From Bradyrhizobium sp. ISRA464 (lineage in GTDB: Bacteria > Pseudomonadota > Alphaproteobacteria > Rhizobiales > Xanthobacteraceae), in assembly GCF_029910095.1 (NCBI RefSeq), contig NZ_CP094526.1:4154001-4218000 (forward strand): 64,000 nucleotides of DNA. The letters run 5' to 3'. The translations under genes were made by a program, and so were the position numbers. The notes beneath the pieces were generated by a model that was not told the DNA's origin, made no database searches, and saw only the letters and a program-made list of their open reading frames with translations. Of the stretch, positions 10,296 through 20,656 are shown in pieces (position 1 is the stretch's first letter; each line of letters begins with the position of its first letter).

Positions 10296-12365
10296 TCAGC
10301 GCCACATTCCGCGCATCCTGGAGCGGATATCGATCGCCGGGGCACGGTTTGCCGAAGAAGGTTCCGCGGCGGCTGCGCGAGGCCAAGTGATCCGTTCGAA
10401 CATCGGCAGCAGCTTCTCCGGGATGAACCGGGTGCGCGAGGCGTACATGTGGCGATCGCCCTTGGCGGCCTGGCCGTGCACGAAGAAGCGCTGTGGCACC
10501 AGGAGGTGGAGATCATCCTTGGCGCGGGTCATCGCGACGTAGAGCAGCCGGCGTTCTTCCTCGAGTTCCGCCGATGTACCGGCGCCGAGGTCAGACGGCA
10601 TGCAGCCGTCGACGACATTGAGCACGTAAACGGACTTCCACTCCTGGCCCTTGGCCGAATGGATCGTCGACAGGATCAGGTAATCCTCGTCCAGCAGCGG
10701 CACACCGGCCTGGTCGCTGGTCGCATCCGGCGGGTCGAGCGTCAGCTCGGTGAGGAAGCGTTCGCGGGATGGATAACCCGCCGCAATCTGCTCGAGCTGG
10801 ATCAGGTCGGCGCGGCGGACCTCGCTGTCCTCATGGATGCGGTCAAGATGTGGCTCGTACCACAGGCGCGCACGCTCGATGTCGACCGGCCATTCCGAGT
10901 AGCGGAGGTTCTCGACCGCCTCGACGAACAGCCGCCAGTCCGCGCCGGCCCGTGGCGGCGAGGGCAGTGTGGCAAGCGTGGCAATCGGATCCGCGGCCTC
11001 CGCCATGCGGTCGAGCACACGCTGCGCCGAGGCTGGCCCGACGCCGGGCAACAGGTGCAGGATGCGAAAGCCCGCAACACGGTCACGCGGGTTCGCGACG
11101 AAGCGCAATAGCGCCAGCATGTCCTTGACATGCGCGGCGTCGAGGAATTTGAGGCCGCCGAATTTCACGAACGGAATGTTGCGGCGAGTGAGTTCGACCT
11201 CGAGCGGCCCACTATGCGAGGAGGTCCGAAACAGCACGGCTTGTTGCTTCAAGAGTGCGCCTTCCTCGCGGGTCGCCAGCACCTGCTCGACGATGTAGCG
11301 GGCCTGGTCGGCCTCGTCGCGGATCGTGACGAGCAGCGGCTTGCGCGTCGAGGTCCGGTCGGTCCACAGGTTCTTCGTGAAGCGTTCCTTCGCAAGCGAG
11401 ATCACGCCATTGGCCGCCGAGAGGATCCGCTGGGTCGAGCGATAGTTGCGGTCGAGCGTGACGATCTCGGCTGCCGGGCTGAACTGGCCCGGAAAATCGA
11501 GGATGTTGCGCACGGTCGCGGCGCGGAAGGAATAGATCGACTGCGCGTCGTCACCAACGACGGTCAATCCGCGGCCGGCCGGCTTGAGCGCCAGCAGGAT
11601 CGAGGACTGCAGGCGGTTGGTGTCCTGATATTCGTCGACCATCACGTGGTCGAAGCGGTTGCCGATCTCGTCCGCCAGGGTTGGCTCGGTGACCATCTGC
11701 GCCCAGTAGAGCAGGAGGTCGTCGTAATCGAGCACGTTCTGCTGCTGCTTGGTCTCGACATAGGCCGCGAACAGTTGCTTCAGTTCGTCGGCCCAGCCTG
11801 AGCACCAGGGGAAGAACTGGCCGAGCACCGCCTCGATCGGCATCTCCGCGTTCACGCAGCGCGAATAGATGGCGAGGCAGGTGCCCTTGGTGGGAAACCG
11901 GCTCTCTGTCCTGGAAAAGCCGAGGTCGTGGCGGACCAGGTTCATCAGGTCGGCGGAATCCTCGCGGTCGTGGATCGTGAATGCGGGATCGAGCCCGATG
12001 CGCTCGGAGAACTCGCGCAGGAGGCGTGCGCCGATGCCGTGAAATGTGCCGGCCCAGCTCAGCGCATCCGTCATCACGGAAGCCCGGTCGCCGAGCACAC
12101 GGCGCGCGATGCGCTCGACGCGGCCGGCCATCTCGGCGGCGGCGCGCCGCGAGAACGTCATCAGCAGGATTCGGCGCGGGTCGGCGCCGGCAACGATCAG
12201 ATGCGCCACGCGGTGGGCGAGGGTGTTGGTTTTGCCCGAACCGGCGCCAGCGATCACCAGCAGCGGCGGCCCGATGGTTCCATCAGTCCCGACGCCGTGC
12301 TCGACGGCGCGGCGCTGCTCGGGATTGAGCGCATCCAGATAGGTTGTGTTGGCAAGATCAGGCAC
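10296..12365 (-). CDS. UvrD/Rep-type ATP-dependent DNA helicase
   Basis: Superfamily 1A helicase of 689 residues, predicted to translocate 3'-5' on DNA. Motifs in order: Q/I region ALNPEQRRAVEHG and AGAGSGKTNTLAHR (Walker A), II DEYQDTN, III VVGDDAQSIYSFRAA, IV LDRNYRST, V TIHSAKGQEWKSVYV, VI YVAMTRAKDDLHLL. The start is GTG at 12365 with GGGGAG seven bases upstream. It is shorter than the genome's main UvrD, so it is probably an accessory helicase. It is transcribed alone, divergent from a small gene at 12477. Confidence 0.93.
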   Translation of the reverse strand: MPDLANTTYLDALNPEQRRAVEHGVGTDGTIGPPLLVIAGAGSGKTNTLAHRVAHLIVAGADPRRILLMTFSRRAAAEMAGRVERIARRVLGDRASVMTDALSWAGTFHGIGARLLREFSERIGLDPAFTIHDREDSADLMNLVRHDLGFSRTESRFPTKGTCLAIYSRCVNAEMPIEAVLGQFFPWCSGWADELKQLFAAYVETKQQQNVLDYDDLLLYWAQMVTEPTLADEIGNRFDHVMVDEYQDTNRLQSSILLALKPAGRGLTVVGDDAQSIYSFRAATVRNILDFPGQFSPAAEIVTLDRNYRSTQRILSAANGVISLAKERFTKNLWTDRTSTRKPLLVTIRDEADQARYIVEQVLATREEGALLKQQAVLFRTSSHSGPLEVELTRRNIPFVKFGGLKFLDAAHVKDMLALLRFVANPRDRVAGFRILHLLPGVGPASAQRVLDRMAEAADPIATLATLPSPPRAGADWRLFVEAVENLRYSEWPVDIERARLWYEPHLDRIHEDSEVRRADLIQLEQIAAGYPSRERFLTELTLDPPDATSDQAGVPLLDEDYLILSTIHSAKGQEWKSVYVLNVVDGCMPSDLGAGTSAELEEERRLLYVAMTRAKDDLHLLVPQRFFVHGQAAKGDRHMYASRTRFIPEKLLPMFERITWPRAAAAEPSSANRAPAIDIRSRMRGMWR

Positions 12366-12476
12366 GAATCACTCCCCGCCCGACGCTAACAGACATCGCG
12401 ACGATTGGGGCCAATGTGGCAGTCCGGAGCGAAGAAATTAGATTGACATTGGCGCGGCAGATTGCACAACCGCGCC

Positions 12477-12734
12477 ATGGGTGATCCATCCAAATCCGAT
12501 ACGCCGCTCAAGGCGACATTCAAGGTGAGGCTGAACGGCGAGACGGTGACGCTTGCGACGGTCGGCCAGGCCTATCGCTTCATCACCAATCTCAACTCCG
12601 TCGAATGGATGGAATTCCGCTCGCTGCACGATGATGCCGTCGTTGCGCTGGAGAAGGCGGCCGGCAATGCCATGCTCACGGTGCAGGCAACCAACGCGCT
12701 GCGCGCGCTGTTTGTCCGCGCCAAAATGCTCTGA
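12477..12734 (+). CDS. Small hypothetical protein, DUF982-like
   Basis: A protein of 85 residues. After a short charged start (MGDPSKSD) it has a beta-strand pair (FKVRLNGETVTLATVGQAYR) and a helical rest ending NALRALFVRAKML. This arrangement recalls the rhizobial DUF982 family; that is recognition by pattern, not search. The ATG at 12477 is preferred over a TTG at 12462. The function is unknown. A second protein of similar layout is encoded at 12907-13161 on the other strand. A GC-rich hairpin at 12760-12781 follows. Confidence 0.6.
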   Translation: MGDPSKSDTPLKATFKVRLNGETVTLATVGQAYRFITNLNSVEWMEFRSLHDDAVVALEKAAGNAMLTVQATNALRALFVRAKML

Positions 12735-12759
12735 CAGTCCTGCGGGTGCCCAAAAGAAT

Positions 12760-12781
12760 GGGCCGCCCTCCGAGGCGGCCC
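12760..12781 (+). terminator. Hairpin after the DUF982-like gene
   Basis: Eight-base inverted repeat GGGCCGCC / GGCGGCCC with a six-base loop, 26 bases after the stop of the gene at 12477-12734. No T run follows, so termination strength is uncertain. Confidence 0.45.
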
Positions 12782-12906
12782 CAGATGGCGGCTGAAGCGC
12801 GATCAGCGTCAAGCCGTGGTGTGTACCGCCGTTACCTTGTTTGCGGCCATAACGGAAATGCCATTACGAAACCGCAGTTGATTCGGCTGTAGCAGCAACA
12901 CCACAG

Positions 12907-13161
12907 TCAGTGACCAGTGTCCTCGACAAGGCGGTCATACACCAGAGCCGACCGGAGATTCACGGTCGCGGTCCGCAGGTAGCGCGGTTCGCGCATCGCG
13001 TTGTTGAACATCATGATCACCATTCTCCAATGCGGGCGTTCACGTTGATCCAAATTCAGCTTGGACAGGTAGTCCGCAGCGTCACCGACGGTCTCGAGCA
13101 TCCGGCCATCTTTCAACGCGATTGGGAACGCGAGCGGCGATCGCTTCTCAAGTTCCAGCAC
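12907..13161 (-). CDS. Small hypothetical protein, DUF982-like
   Basis: A protein of 84 residues with the same layout as the one encoded at 12477: strand pair (FPIALKDGRMLETVGDAADY), then helices with HWRMVIMMFNNAMREPRYL and a closing LRSALVYDRLVEDTGH. The start is GTG at 13161, supported by GGAGAG seven bases upstream. Function unknown. No enzyme motif, membrane segment or signal peptide is seen. It may be a diverged DUF982 member; the resemblance is by eye. Confidence 0.6.
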   Translation of the reverse strand: MLELEKRSPLAFPIALKDGRMLETVGDAADYLSKLNLDQRERPHWRMVIMMFNNAMREPRYLRTATVNLRSALVYDRLVEDTGH

Positions 13162-13244
13162 GCGAGGCTCTCCAGGCAGACGATAACGACGGGAACAGCT
13201 CTAGCTGCGCCGCCCGGTGCCGCCAAGGGCCAGGCGGCTCAGAA

Positions 13245-13445
13245 TCAGAAGGAGTCCGCCAGTGCGATTTCCGCCTTCAGGGCATTGATGCGCCGCTCGG
13301 CTTCCTCGAACGTCAGGTCACGTGCGTACTGATTCGGCTGATAGGCCTCCTCCGCGAGGCTCCTCAGCCCGACCGCCTGGGCGCGTGTCATCTGTCCGCC
13401 GACGCGCTCCGCAACCCCACCAAATCTCAGTGCTGCCATGCCCAT
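13245..13445 (-). CDS. DUF3072 family small protein, probably SOS-regulated
   Basis: A protein of 66 residues. The stretch MTRAQAVGLRSLAEEAYQ plus DLTFEEAERRINALKAEI fits the DUF3072 pattern (MT..QA..L..L..EA, then LT..EA..RI..L). AGGTG four bases before the ATG at 13445 supports the start. Function unknown. The gene is divergent from the gene at 13507, and the gap between them holds a LexA-type site at 13483-13497, so it may be induced by DNA damage. The C-terminal half is probably a coiled helix. Confidence 0.65.
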   Translation of the reverse strand: MGMAALRFGGVAERVGGQMTRAQAVGLRSLAEEAYQPNQYARDLTFEEAERRINALKAEIALADSF

Positions 13446-13482
13446 ATTTCACCTCGCTGGCCGTCTCGTGACTTGACAATAT

Positions 13483-13497
13483 GTTCTATTTTTGTTC
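13483..13497. promoter_or_regulatory. LexA (SOS) box, GTTC-N7-GTTC
   Basis: GTTC at 13483-13486 and GTTC at 13494-13497 are separated by exactly seven bases of A/T (TATTTTT). This matches the direct-repeat LexA site of Alphaproteobacteria (GTTCN7GTTC; GAACN7GAAC on the other strand). A TTGACA-like hexamer lies at 13473-13478. The site sits between two divergent small genes, ten bases before the right start and 38 before the left one. Binding is inferred from the motif and its location. Confidence 0.65.
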
Positions 13498-13506
13498 CAA
13501 CAAGCC

Positions 13507-13812
13507 ATGGACAACAAGATTAATGAAATTCGTCGCAAGATCAGCGCGTTGCGGACCGAAATGACTCTGGTCGAAGCCGCGATCCGGGAGCAGGTCAATC
13601 GTGACCTCGACTGCAGCGAGGCGTCATATCGGCTGATGGCGATGCGGGCCGAGGTGGCCGAGTTGATCGTCCGTTGGAAAGCCGCCGGCGGCGGCGATCA
13701 TCTGCCGACGGTTCGCGAGCGTTTGAGCCGGAGCCACGGGGATCGCCCTGCGGTGAAGACGAAGCTCGACAAGGGTAAACCCAGACCCGGCCATCTCAAC
13801 GTCCGGGCCTGA
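13507..13812 (+). CDS. Small coiled-coil hypothetical protein
   Basis: A protein of 101 residues. The first 65 are predicted helical coiled coil (INEIRRKISALRTEMTLVEA, then YRLMAMRAEVAELIVRWKAA); the last 35 are basic and disordered (RSHGDRPAVKTKLDKGKPRP). ATG at 13507 is taken; a TTG at 13492 would place the start inside the LexA box. No family recognised. It is divergent from the DUF3072 gene with a LexA site between, which suggests a DNA-damage role, but nothing in the protein itself shows this. A hairpin at 13851-13872 follows. Confidence 0.6.
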   Translation: MDNKINEIRRKISALRTEMTLVEAAIREQVNRDLDCSEASYRLMAMRAEVAELIVRWKAAGGGDHLPTVRERLSRSHGDRPAVKTKLDKGKPRPGHLNVRA

Positions 13813-13850
13813 TCCGCGCGACTATACCGAGAGGGCTACATCGCCCTGCC

Positions 13851-13872
13851 GGCCCGAAAGGGGTTTCGGGCC
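13851..13872 (+). terminator. Hairpin after the coiled-coil gene
   Basis: Nine-base perfect inverted repeat GGCCCGAAA / TTTCGGGCC with a four-G loop, 39 bases after the stop at 13812. No T tract follows, so it may stabilise an mRNA end more than terminate. Confidence 0.5.
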
Positions 13873-13975
13873 GGGAACCGACGCGCGGGATAGGCATTTT
13901 CTCGTGGTGACGAGAAATGCCGTTGCATTGTCCAGCGCAATGATCGCCGATCCGACCGCGCCACCGCGGGCATCG

Positions 13976-14158
13976 ATGAATGACGATCGCAGTCCGCTCC
14001 TGACGCTGATCTCCTGCATCAGCTGCAGCAAGACAATGCGGCTCGAGACCAGCTATCCCGACAGTCGAGGCAAGGACATCCTCCAATATCGCTGCAGCAG
14101 ATGCGGCAGGATCGAGCGGGTTCGATTAATCCGGCGCACCTGGCCAGCCCGCTACTAA
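13976..14158 (+). CDS. Small zinc-ribbon-like protein
   Basis: A protein of 60 residues with two cysteine pairs, CISC and CSRC, about 26 residues apart (SCISCSKTMRLE, then YRCSRCGRIERVRLI). This spacing suits a zinc ribbon binding one zinc ion; the basic C-terminus (RRTWPARY) could contact nucleic acid. ATG at 13976 is preferred; an in-frame GTG at 13904 would add an unstructured leader. Function unknown. It stands alone and is followed by a clear terminator at 14177-14206. Confidence 0.6.
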   Translation: MNDDRSPLLTLISCISCSKTMRLETSYPDSRGKDILQYRCSRCGRIERVRLIRRTWPARY

Positions 14159-14176
14159 CCGCTACCGCAAGCAGGA

Positions 14177-14206
14177 AAAGTTCCCCGTCTAAGGAACTTT
14201 ATTTTT
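14177..14206 (+). terminator. Rho-independent terminator
   Basis: Inverted repeat AAAGTTCC / GGAACTTT with an eight-base loop, followed by ATTTTT. It lies 18 bases after the zinc-ribbon gene and should isolate it from the large kinase gene downstream. Confidence 0.75.
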
Positions 14207-14356
14207 CGATTGCGATTAACAGTGCTTGGCTCAATTTCTTTAGCAAGATCGGTCATCACAGTCTTCTCGCTTGATTAGACCACAGGCAGTCATTCTTATG
14301 GTTTCGCTGGCTCGCGCGAGTCTTCGGATTTGCATCCAGCGCTCAGGGGAAATTCC

Positions 14357-17300
14357 ATGACCGATCTCGGTTCCGCATCACGTCCCCGTACCGAAGGTCG
14401 CCGCACCAAATCAACAAACGAGATCGCCTCCTCGCAGGATCTGCTGCAGTCGCTGCAGGCGATGCGTGCCGGCGATTTCTCGGTTCGGATGCGCGGCGAC
14501 TATCTCGGTATCGAAGGCAAGATCGCCGACGCGTTCAACGAAATCGCTGCAGCGAACGAGCGGATGGCGCAGCAGCTGGCGCGCGTCGGTCAGGTCGTCG
14601 GTCGTGAGGGACAGACCCGCCAGCGCGTCAATTTCGGGCTTGCGAGCGGCTCCTGGGCCGACATGGAGAGCTCAGTCAACACCCTGATTGACGATCTCTT
14701 GTGGCCAACCCGCGAGGTCACGCGCGCGGTCGCCGCGGTGGCGCAGGGCGACCTGCTGCAGACCGTGCAACTCGACGTCGAGGGCAGGCCGCTGCGCGGG
14801 GAATTCCTGCAATCGGCGAACATCGTCAATACGATGATCAAGCAGCTCTCGGTGTTTACCTCCGAGGTCACTCGCGTGGCCCGTGAGGTCGGCACCGAGG
14901 GCAAGCTCGGCGGCCAGGCCCAGGTCCCTGAGGTGACCGGCGTCTGGAAGGACCTGACCGAGAGCGTCAACTCGATGGCCAACAACCTGACCGGCCAGGT
15001 CCGTAACATCGCCGAAGTGACGATCGCGGTCGCCAATGGCGACCTGTCCAAGAAGATCACGGTCGACGTTCGCGGTGAGATCCTGCAGTTGAAGGAGGCC
15101 ATCAACACGATGGTCGATCAGCTCCGCTCCTTCGCTTCCGAAGTGACGCGCGTGGCGCGCGAGGTCGGCACCGACGGCAAGCTCGGCGGCCAGGCGATCG
15201 TGCCCGGCGTCGCCGGAACCTGGAAGGACTTGACCGACTCCGTGAACGCGATGTGCGGCAACTTGACTGCCCAGGTGCGCAACATCGCCAACGTGACCAC
15301 GGCGGTGGCGCGCGGCGACCTGTCGCGCAAGATCACGGTCGACGTCAGCGGCGAGATTCTTGAACTGAAGGACACCATCAACACGATGGTGGACCAGCTC
15401 AACTCGTTCGCCTCCGAAGTGACGCGCGTCGCCCGCGAGGTCGGCACCGAAGGCAAGCTCGGCGGCCAGGCCCAGGTGCCCGGGGTCGCCGGCACGTGGA
15501 AGGACCTCACCGACAACGTCAACTTCATGGCGTCGAACCTGACCGCGCAGGTTCGCAACATCGCCGATGTCGCGACCGCGATCGCCGGCGGCGACCTCTC
15601 GAAGAAGATCACGGTGAACGTGTCGGGCGAAATCCTTCAGCTGAAGGAAACGCTGAACACGATGGTGGACCAGCTCAATGCCTTCGCCTCCGAGGTGACG
15701 CGCGTGGCGCGCGAGGTCGGCACCGAAGGCAAGCTCGGCGGCCAGGCCAACGTGCTCGGCGTGGCCGGCACCTGGAAGGACCTGACCGAAAGCGTCAACT
15801 CGATGGCGTCGAATCTGACCGCCCAGGTCCGCAACATCGCCGCGGTGACGACTGCGGTCGCCGGCGGCGATCTGTCGAAGAAGATCACGGTCGACGTACG
15901 CGGCGAAATCCTCGAGCTGAAGGACACCATCAACACGATGGTGGACCAGCTCAACGCCTTCGCAGGCGAGGTGACGCGTGTGGCGCGCGAAGTCGGCACC
16001 GAAGGCAAGCTCGGCGGCCAGGCCGAGGTGCGAGGCGTGGCCGGCACCTGGAAGGATCTGACGGACAGCGTCAACTCGATGGCGTCGAACCTGACCGCCC
16101 AGGTCCGCAACATCGCGGAGGTCGCGACCGCGGTGGCGAAGGGCGACCTGTCGAAGAAGATCACGGTGAACGTATCGGGCGAAATCCTCCAGCTGAAGGA
16201 AACGCTCAACACGATGGTGGACCAGCTCAACGCCTTCGCCGGCGAGGTGACGCGCGTGGCGCGCGAGGTCGGCACCGACGGCAAGCTCGGCGGCCAGGCC
16301 GAGGTGCCCGGCGTCGCCGGCACCTGGAAGGATCTGACGGACAGCGTCAACTCGATGGCGGGTAACCTGACGGCGCAGGTCCGCAACATCGCGGAGGTGG
16401 CGACCGCGATTGCCGGCGGCGACCTGTCACGCAAGATCACGGTCGACGTGCGCGGCGAGATCCTTCAGCTGAAGGAAACGCTGAACACCATGGTCGACCA
16501 GCTCAACCGCTTCGCCGGCGAGGTGACGCGCGTGGCGCGCGAGGTCGGCACCGAAGGCAGCCTGGGCGGCCAGGCCAACGTGCCCGGCGTCGCCGGCACC
16601 TGGAAGGATCTGACCGACAGCGTCAACTCGATGGCCGGCAACCTCACGGCGCAGGTCCGCAACATCGCGGAAGTGACCACGGCGGTTGCGCGCGGTGACC
16701 TGTCGCGCAAGATCACGGTCGACGTGAAGGGAGAAATTCTCGAGCTGAAGAATACCATCAACACGATGGTGGACCAGCTCAACGCCTTCGCCGGCGAGGT
16801 GACGCGCGTGGCGCGCGAGGTCGGCACCGAGGGCAAGCTCGGCGGCCAAGCCGAGGTGTCCGGTGTCGCCGGCACCTGGAAAGACCTCACCGACAACGTC
16901 AACTTCATGGCGTCGAACCTGACCGCGCAGGTCCGCAACATCGCCGAGGTCGCGACCGCGATCGCCGGCGGCGACCTGTCGAAGAAGATCACCGTGGACG
17001 TGCGCGGCGAGATCCTGCTGCTCAAGGACACCCTGAACACGATGGTCGAGCAGCTGCGCTCGTTCGCGGCCGAAGTGACGCGCGTCGCGCGCGAGGTCGG
17101 CACCGAGGGGCGGCTGGGCGGTCAGGCCGTGGTGCCTGGCGTCGGCGGCACCTGGAAGGACCTGACCGACAACGTCAACCTGTTGGCGGCAAACCTGACC
17201 ACGCAGGTCCGCAACATCGCGGAAGTGACCACGGCGGTTGCGCGCGGTGACCTGTCGCGCAAGATCACCGTCGACGTGAAGGGCGAAATCCTCGAGCTGA

Positions 17301-20300
17301 AGAACACCATCAACACGATGGTGGACCAGCTCAACGCCTTCGCCGGCGAGGTGACGCGCGTGGCGCGCGAGGTCGGCACCGAAGGCAAGCTCGGTGGCCA
17401 GGCCGAGGTGCGCGGTGTGGCCGGCACCTGGAAGGACCTGACCGACACCGTCAACGTCATGGCGGCGAACCTGACCGAGCAGGTGCGCGGCATCGTCAAG
17501 GTGGTGACCGCGGTCGCCGACGGCGACCTGAAGCAGAACCTGACGGTGAAGTCGAAGGGTGAGGTGGCGGCGCTCGCCGACACCATCAACAACATGACGG
17601 AGACGCTCGCGACGTTCGCCGAACAGGTCACCAGCGTGGCGCGCGAAGTGGGCGTCGAGGGACGGCTGGGCGGTCAGGCCAACGTGCCCGGCGCGGCCGG
17701 CACCTGGAAGGACCTGACCGGCAACGTCAACCTGCTCGCGGCCAATCTGACCTCCCAGGTGCGTGCAATCGCGGAAGTGGCGACTGCGGTGACCAAGGGC
17801 GACCTGACGCGCTCGATCCAGGTCGACGTCCGCGGCGAGGTGGCCGAGCTGAAGGACAACATCAACACGATGATCGGCAACCTCCGTCTGACGACGGAGC
17901 GCAACACCGAGCAGGACTGGTTGAAGACCAACCTGGCGCGCTTCACCAATATGCTGCAGGGCCAGCGCGACCTCGCGACCGTCGGCCGCCTGCTGCTGAC
18001 CGAGCTGGCGCCGCTGATCAACGCGCATATCGGCGTGATCTACCAGGTCGACAATCCCGAGAACCCGCAGCTACGGCTCTTGTCGGCCTACGCCAGCGAC
18101 AGCACCAATCCGCATCCGCAGATCATCCAGTTCGGCGAGGGACTGATCGGCCAATGCGCGCTCGACAAGCGCCAGCGCCTCGTGTCAGACATTCCCGGCG
18201 ACGCGGTGCCGGTCAATTCCGCCCTGATGCGGATCATGCCGAGGAACCTGGTCGTATTCCCGGTGCTGTTCGAGAACCAGGTCAAAGCCGTGATCGAGCT
18301 GTCCTCGATCTCGTCCTTCACCACGTCGCAGATCACCTTCCTCGAGCAGTTGACCGACAGCATCGGCATCGTGCTCAACAGCATCGAGGCGACGATGCAG
18401 ACCGAGGCGCTGCTCAAGCAATCGCAGCAGCTCGCGGCCGAGCTCCAGACCCAGCAAAAGGAACTGCAGCAGACCAACGATCAGCTCGAGCAGAAGGCCC
18501 AGCAGCTCGCCGAGCGCAACGTCGACGTCGAGCGCAAGAACCAGGAAATCGAGCAGGCGCGCCGCGCGCTGGAGGAGAAGGCGACCGAACTGTCGCTGAC
18601 CTCTAAGTACAAGTCCGAATTCCTTGCCAACATGTCGCACGAGTTGCGGACGCCGCTGAACTCGATCCTGATCCTTGGCCAGCAGCTCACCGAAAACCCC
18701 GACGGCAATCTGACCGGCAAGCAGGTGGAATTCGCGCGCACCATTCATGGCGCCGGCACCGATCTCTTGAACCTGATCAGCGACATCCTCGACCTCTCCA
18801 AGATCGAGTCGGGCACGGTGACAGTCGAGGCCGAGGAGATTCTGACGTCGAGCCTGCTCGAGACCGTCGGCCGGCCGTTCCGGCACGAGGCGGAGAACCG
18901 GCATCTCTCCTTCAGCATCGACGTGGACGCCAACCTCGCGCGCAGCATGGTCACCGACTCCAAGCGGCTGCAGCAAGTGCTCAAGAACCTGCTCTCGAAC
19001 GCATTCAAGTTCACTGCGGAAGGCGGCGTGAGCCTGACCGTGTCGGCCGCCGTCGGCGGCTGGAGCGTCGAACATCCAATCCTCAACACGGCGCCCGCCG
19101 TGGTCGCATTCGAAGTGTCGGATACCGGCATCGGCATTCCTCAGGACAAGCAGAAGCTGATCTTCGAGGCGTTCCAGCAGGCCGATGCCGGCACCAGCCG
19201 CAAATACGGCGGCACCGGTCTAGGCCTTGCCATCAGTCGCGAGCTCGCAAGCCTGCTCGGCGGCGAGATCCATCTGCGCAGCGCGCCCGGCAAGGGCTCG
19301 ACTTTCACGCTCTATCTGCCGCTGAAATATTCGGGGCCAAGCACGGCGCTTCGACCGCGGGCGCAGGCCGCGCTGATGCCGCCCGCGCTGACGCCGGCGC
19401 TGCAGGTCTCGTCCGCGCAGGAGCGTACGATCGAGCCGTTGCCGGACGATCGGCTCAATCTCGAACCCGGGGACACGATCCTTCTGATCGTCGAGGACGA
19501 CCCGCACTACGCGCGCGTGCTGATCGACCTGGCACGCGACAAGGGCTTCAAGGTCCTGGTCGCAAGCCGCGGCGCCGAAGCGCTTGAGCTCGCCAAGCAA
19601 TACCAGCCGGCTGCGGTCTCGCTCGATGTGTTCTTGCCGGACATGCTCGGCTGGACCGTGCTGACCCAGCTCAAGCACAATCCGCTGACCCGGCACATTC
19701 CGGTGCAGATCATCACCCTCGACGAGGACCGGCAGCATGCGCTGGCCCGTGGCGCTTTCTCCTTCGTCAACAAGCCGACCACGACCGAAGGCGTCAGCGC
19801 CGCACTCTCGCAAATCAAGGAATACGCCAAGCCGCGCCGCAAGCGCCTGCTGATCGTCGAAGACGATGCCGCCGAACAGCTCAGCATCACGGAGTTGCTC
19901 GGGCACGAAGATATCGAAATCGTGACCTGCGATACCGGGGCAGGGGCGTTGTCGACGCTGCGGGAAAATCCGTGCGACTGCGTCGTGCTCGACCTGCGAT
20001 TGCCCGATATGAGCGGCTTCGATGTGCTCGACCAGATCCGCAAGGACGACAGGCTCTCGAACGTTCCGATCGTCGTGTTCACGGGACGGGAACTCTCGGC
20101 CGAAGAGGACGCGGAACTTCACACGATGGCGCGAAGCATCGTCGTCAAGGGCGTGGAATCGCCCGAACGGCTGCTCGATGAAACGTCACTGTTCCTGCAC
20201 CGTGTGATCACGGAATTGCCGGCCGCCAAACAGAAGATGCTCGAAAAGCTCAATAGCTCCGATGAGGATCTTATTGGCAAGACGGCGCTGCTGGTCGACG

Positions 20301-20644
20301 ACGACGCCCGCAACATCTTCGCGCTTTCGAGCGTGCTCGAGCGGCGCGGTATGAAGGTGCTGACTGCGACAACAGGTCACGAGGCGATCTCGCTGGTTGA
20401 GTCGAATCCGAAGATCGCGATCGTGCTCATGGACATCATGATGCCGCAGATGGACGGTTACCAGACCATCGGTGCGATCAGACAAGACCCTGCCTTCGCG
20501 CGGCTGCCGATCATTGCGCTGACGGCGAAGGCGATGAAGGGGGACCGCGAGAAATGCCTGGAGGCAGGCGCGTCCGACTATCTGGCAAAGCCCGTCAACA
20601 CCGAACAACTGCTGCTCGCGATCCGCATGTGGTTGCACCGCTGA
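14357..20644 (+). CDS. Giant soluble poly-HAMP hybrid histidine kinase with three receiver domains
   Basis: A protein of 2,095 residues without membrane segments, so a cytosolic sensor. Residues about 30-1175 are thirteen HAMP-like cores ([15 protein letters not shown]), eleven of them embedded in near-identical 92-residue units. A GAF domain follows at about 1190-1350, a coiled coil, the HisKA domain with His near 1427 ([11 protein letters not shown]), and the ATPase domain (N box [11 protein letters not shown]1 [10 protein letters not shown]2 [10 protein letters not shown]). Three receiver domains close the chain, with acceptor Asp in [16 protein letters not shown] and [15 protein letters not shown] before ATG 14357 fixes the start. 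The layout matches group III (Nik1/Os-1) kinases of fungi, where HAMP repeats sense osmotic stress; the bacterial signal is unknown. The receptor-HWE kinase gene follows by 12 bases. Confidence 0.96.
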   Translation: MTDLGSASRPRTEGRRTKSTNEIASSQDLLQSLQAMRAGDFSVRMRGDYLGIEGKIADAFNEIAAANERMAQQLARVGQVVGREGQTRQRVNFGLASGSWADMESSVNTLIDDLLWPTREVTRAVAAVAQGDLLQTVQLDVEGRPLRGEFLQSANIVNTMIKQLSVFTSEVTRVAREVGTEGKLGGQAQVPEVTGVWKDLTESVNSMANNLTGQVRNIAEVTIAVANGDLSKKITVDVRGEILQLKEAINTMVDQLRSFASEVTRVAREVGTDGKLGGQAIVPGVAGTWKDLTDSVNAMCGNLTAQVRNIANVTTAVARGDLSRKITVDVSGEILELKDTINTMVDQLNSFASEVTRVAREVGTEGKLGGQAQVPGVAGTWKDLTDNVNFMASNLTAQVRNIADVATAIAGGDLSKKITVNVSGEILQLKETLNTMVDQLNAFASEVTRVAREVGTEGKLGGQANVLGVAGTWKDLTESVNSMASNLTAQVRNIAAVTTAVAGGDLSKKITVDVRGEILELKDTINTMVDQLNAFAGEVTRVAREVGTEGKLGGQAEVRGVAGTWKDLTDSVNSMASNLTAQVRNIAEVATAVAKGDLSKKITVNVSGEILQLKETLNTMVDQLNAFAGEVTRVAREVGTDGKLGGQAEVPGVAGTWKDLTDSVNSMAGNLTAQVRNIAEVATAIAGGDLSRKITVDVRGEILQLKETLNTMVDQLNRFAGEVTRVAREVGTEGSLGGQANVPGVAGTWKDLTDSVNSMAGNLTAQVRNIAEVTTAVARGDLSRKITVDVKGEILELKNTINTMVDQLNAFAGEVTRVAREVGTEGKLGGQAEVSGVAGTWKDLTDNVNFMASNLTAQVRNIAEVATAIAGGDLSKKITVDVRGEILLLKDTLNTMVEQLRSFAAEVTRVAREVGTEGRLGGQAVVPGVGGTWKDLTDNVNLLAANLTTQVRNIAEVTTAVARGDLSRKITVDVKGEILELKNTINTMVDQLNAFAGEVTRVAREVGTEGKLGGQAEVRGVAGTWKDLTDTVNVMAANLTEQVRGIVKVVTAVADGDLKQNLTVKSKGEVAALADTINNMTETLATFAEQVTSVAREVGVEGRLGGQANVPGAAGTWKDLTGNVNLLAANLTSQVRAIAEVATAVTKGDLTRSIQVDVRGEVAELKDNINTMIGNLRLTTERNTEQDWLKTNLARFTNMLQGQRDLATVGRLLLTELAPLINAHIGVIYQVDNPENPQLRLLSAYASDSTNPHPQIIQFGEGLIGQCALDKRQRLVSDIPGDAVPVNSALMRIMPRNLVVFPVLFENQVKAVIELSSISSFTTSQITFLEQLTDSIGIVLNSIEATMQTEALLKQSQQLAAELQTQQKELQQTNDQLEQKAQQLAERNVDVERKNQEIEQARRALEEKATELSLTSKYKSEFLANMSHELRTPLNSILILGQQLTENPDGNLTGKQVEFARTIHGAGTDLLNLISDILDLSKIESGTVTVEAEEILTSSLLETVGRPFRHEAENRHLSFSIDVDANLARSMVTDSKRLQQVLKNLLSNAFKFTAEGGVSLTVSAAVGGWSVEHPILNTAPAVVAFEVSDTGIGIPQDKQKLIFEAFQQADAGTSRKYGGTGLGLAISRELASLLGGEIHLRSAPGKGSTFTLYLPLKYSGPSTALRPRAQAALMPPALTPALQVSSAQERTIEPLPDDRLNLEPGDTILLIVEDDPHYARVLIDLARDKGFKVLVASRGAEALELAKQYQPAAVSLDVFLPDMLGWTVLTQLKHNPLTRHIPVQIITLDEDRQHALARGAFSFVNKPTTTEGVSAALSQIKEYAKPRRKRLLIVEDDAAEQLSITELLGHEDIEIVTCDTGAGALSTLRENPCDCVVLDLRLPDMSGFDVLDQIRKDDRLSNVPIVVFTGRELSAEEDAELHTMARSIVVKGVESPERLLDETSLFLHRVITELPAAKQKMLEKLNSSDEDLIGKTALLVDDDARNIFALSSVLERRGMKVLTATTGHEAISLVESNPKIAIVLMDIMMPQMDGYQTIGAIRQDPAFARLPIIALTAKAMKGDREKCLEAGASDYLAKPVNTEQLLLAIRMWLHR
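14868..17890 (+). repeat. Tandem 276-bp coding repeat (poly-HAMP array)
   Basis: Eleven in-frame units of about 276 bp (92 codons). Each contains GGCAAGCTCGGCGGCCAG-like DNA followed by a conserved WKDLT block and a GD(L)S(K/R)KITV block. Units differ mostly at third positions and in the short segment after GGQA. The array is prone to unequal recombination and to assembly collapse, so the unit count may differ between related strains. Confidence 0.85.
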
Positions 20645-20656
20645 TCGGCGCTCGAA

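Noticed and set aside
14590..18028. Long open frames on the strand opposite the poly-HAMP kinase (for example 16427-18028, 533 codons)
   Set aside because: They mirror the repeated kinase sequence, are rich in Arg/His/Val without domain features, and have no ribosome-binding sites; high-GC antisense frames explain them.
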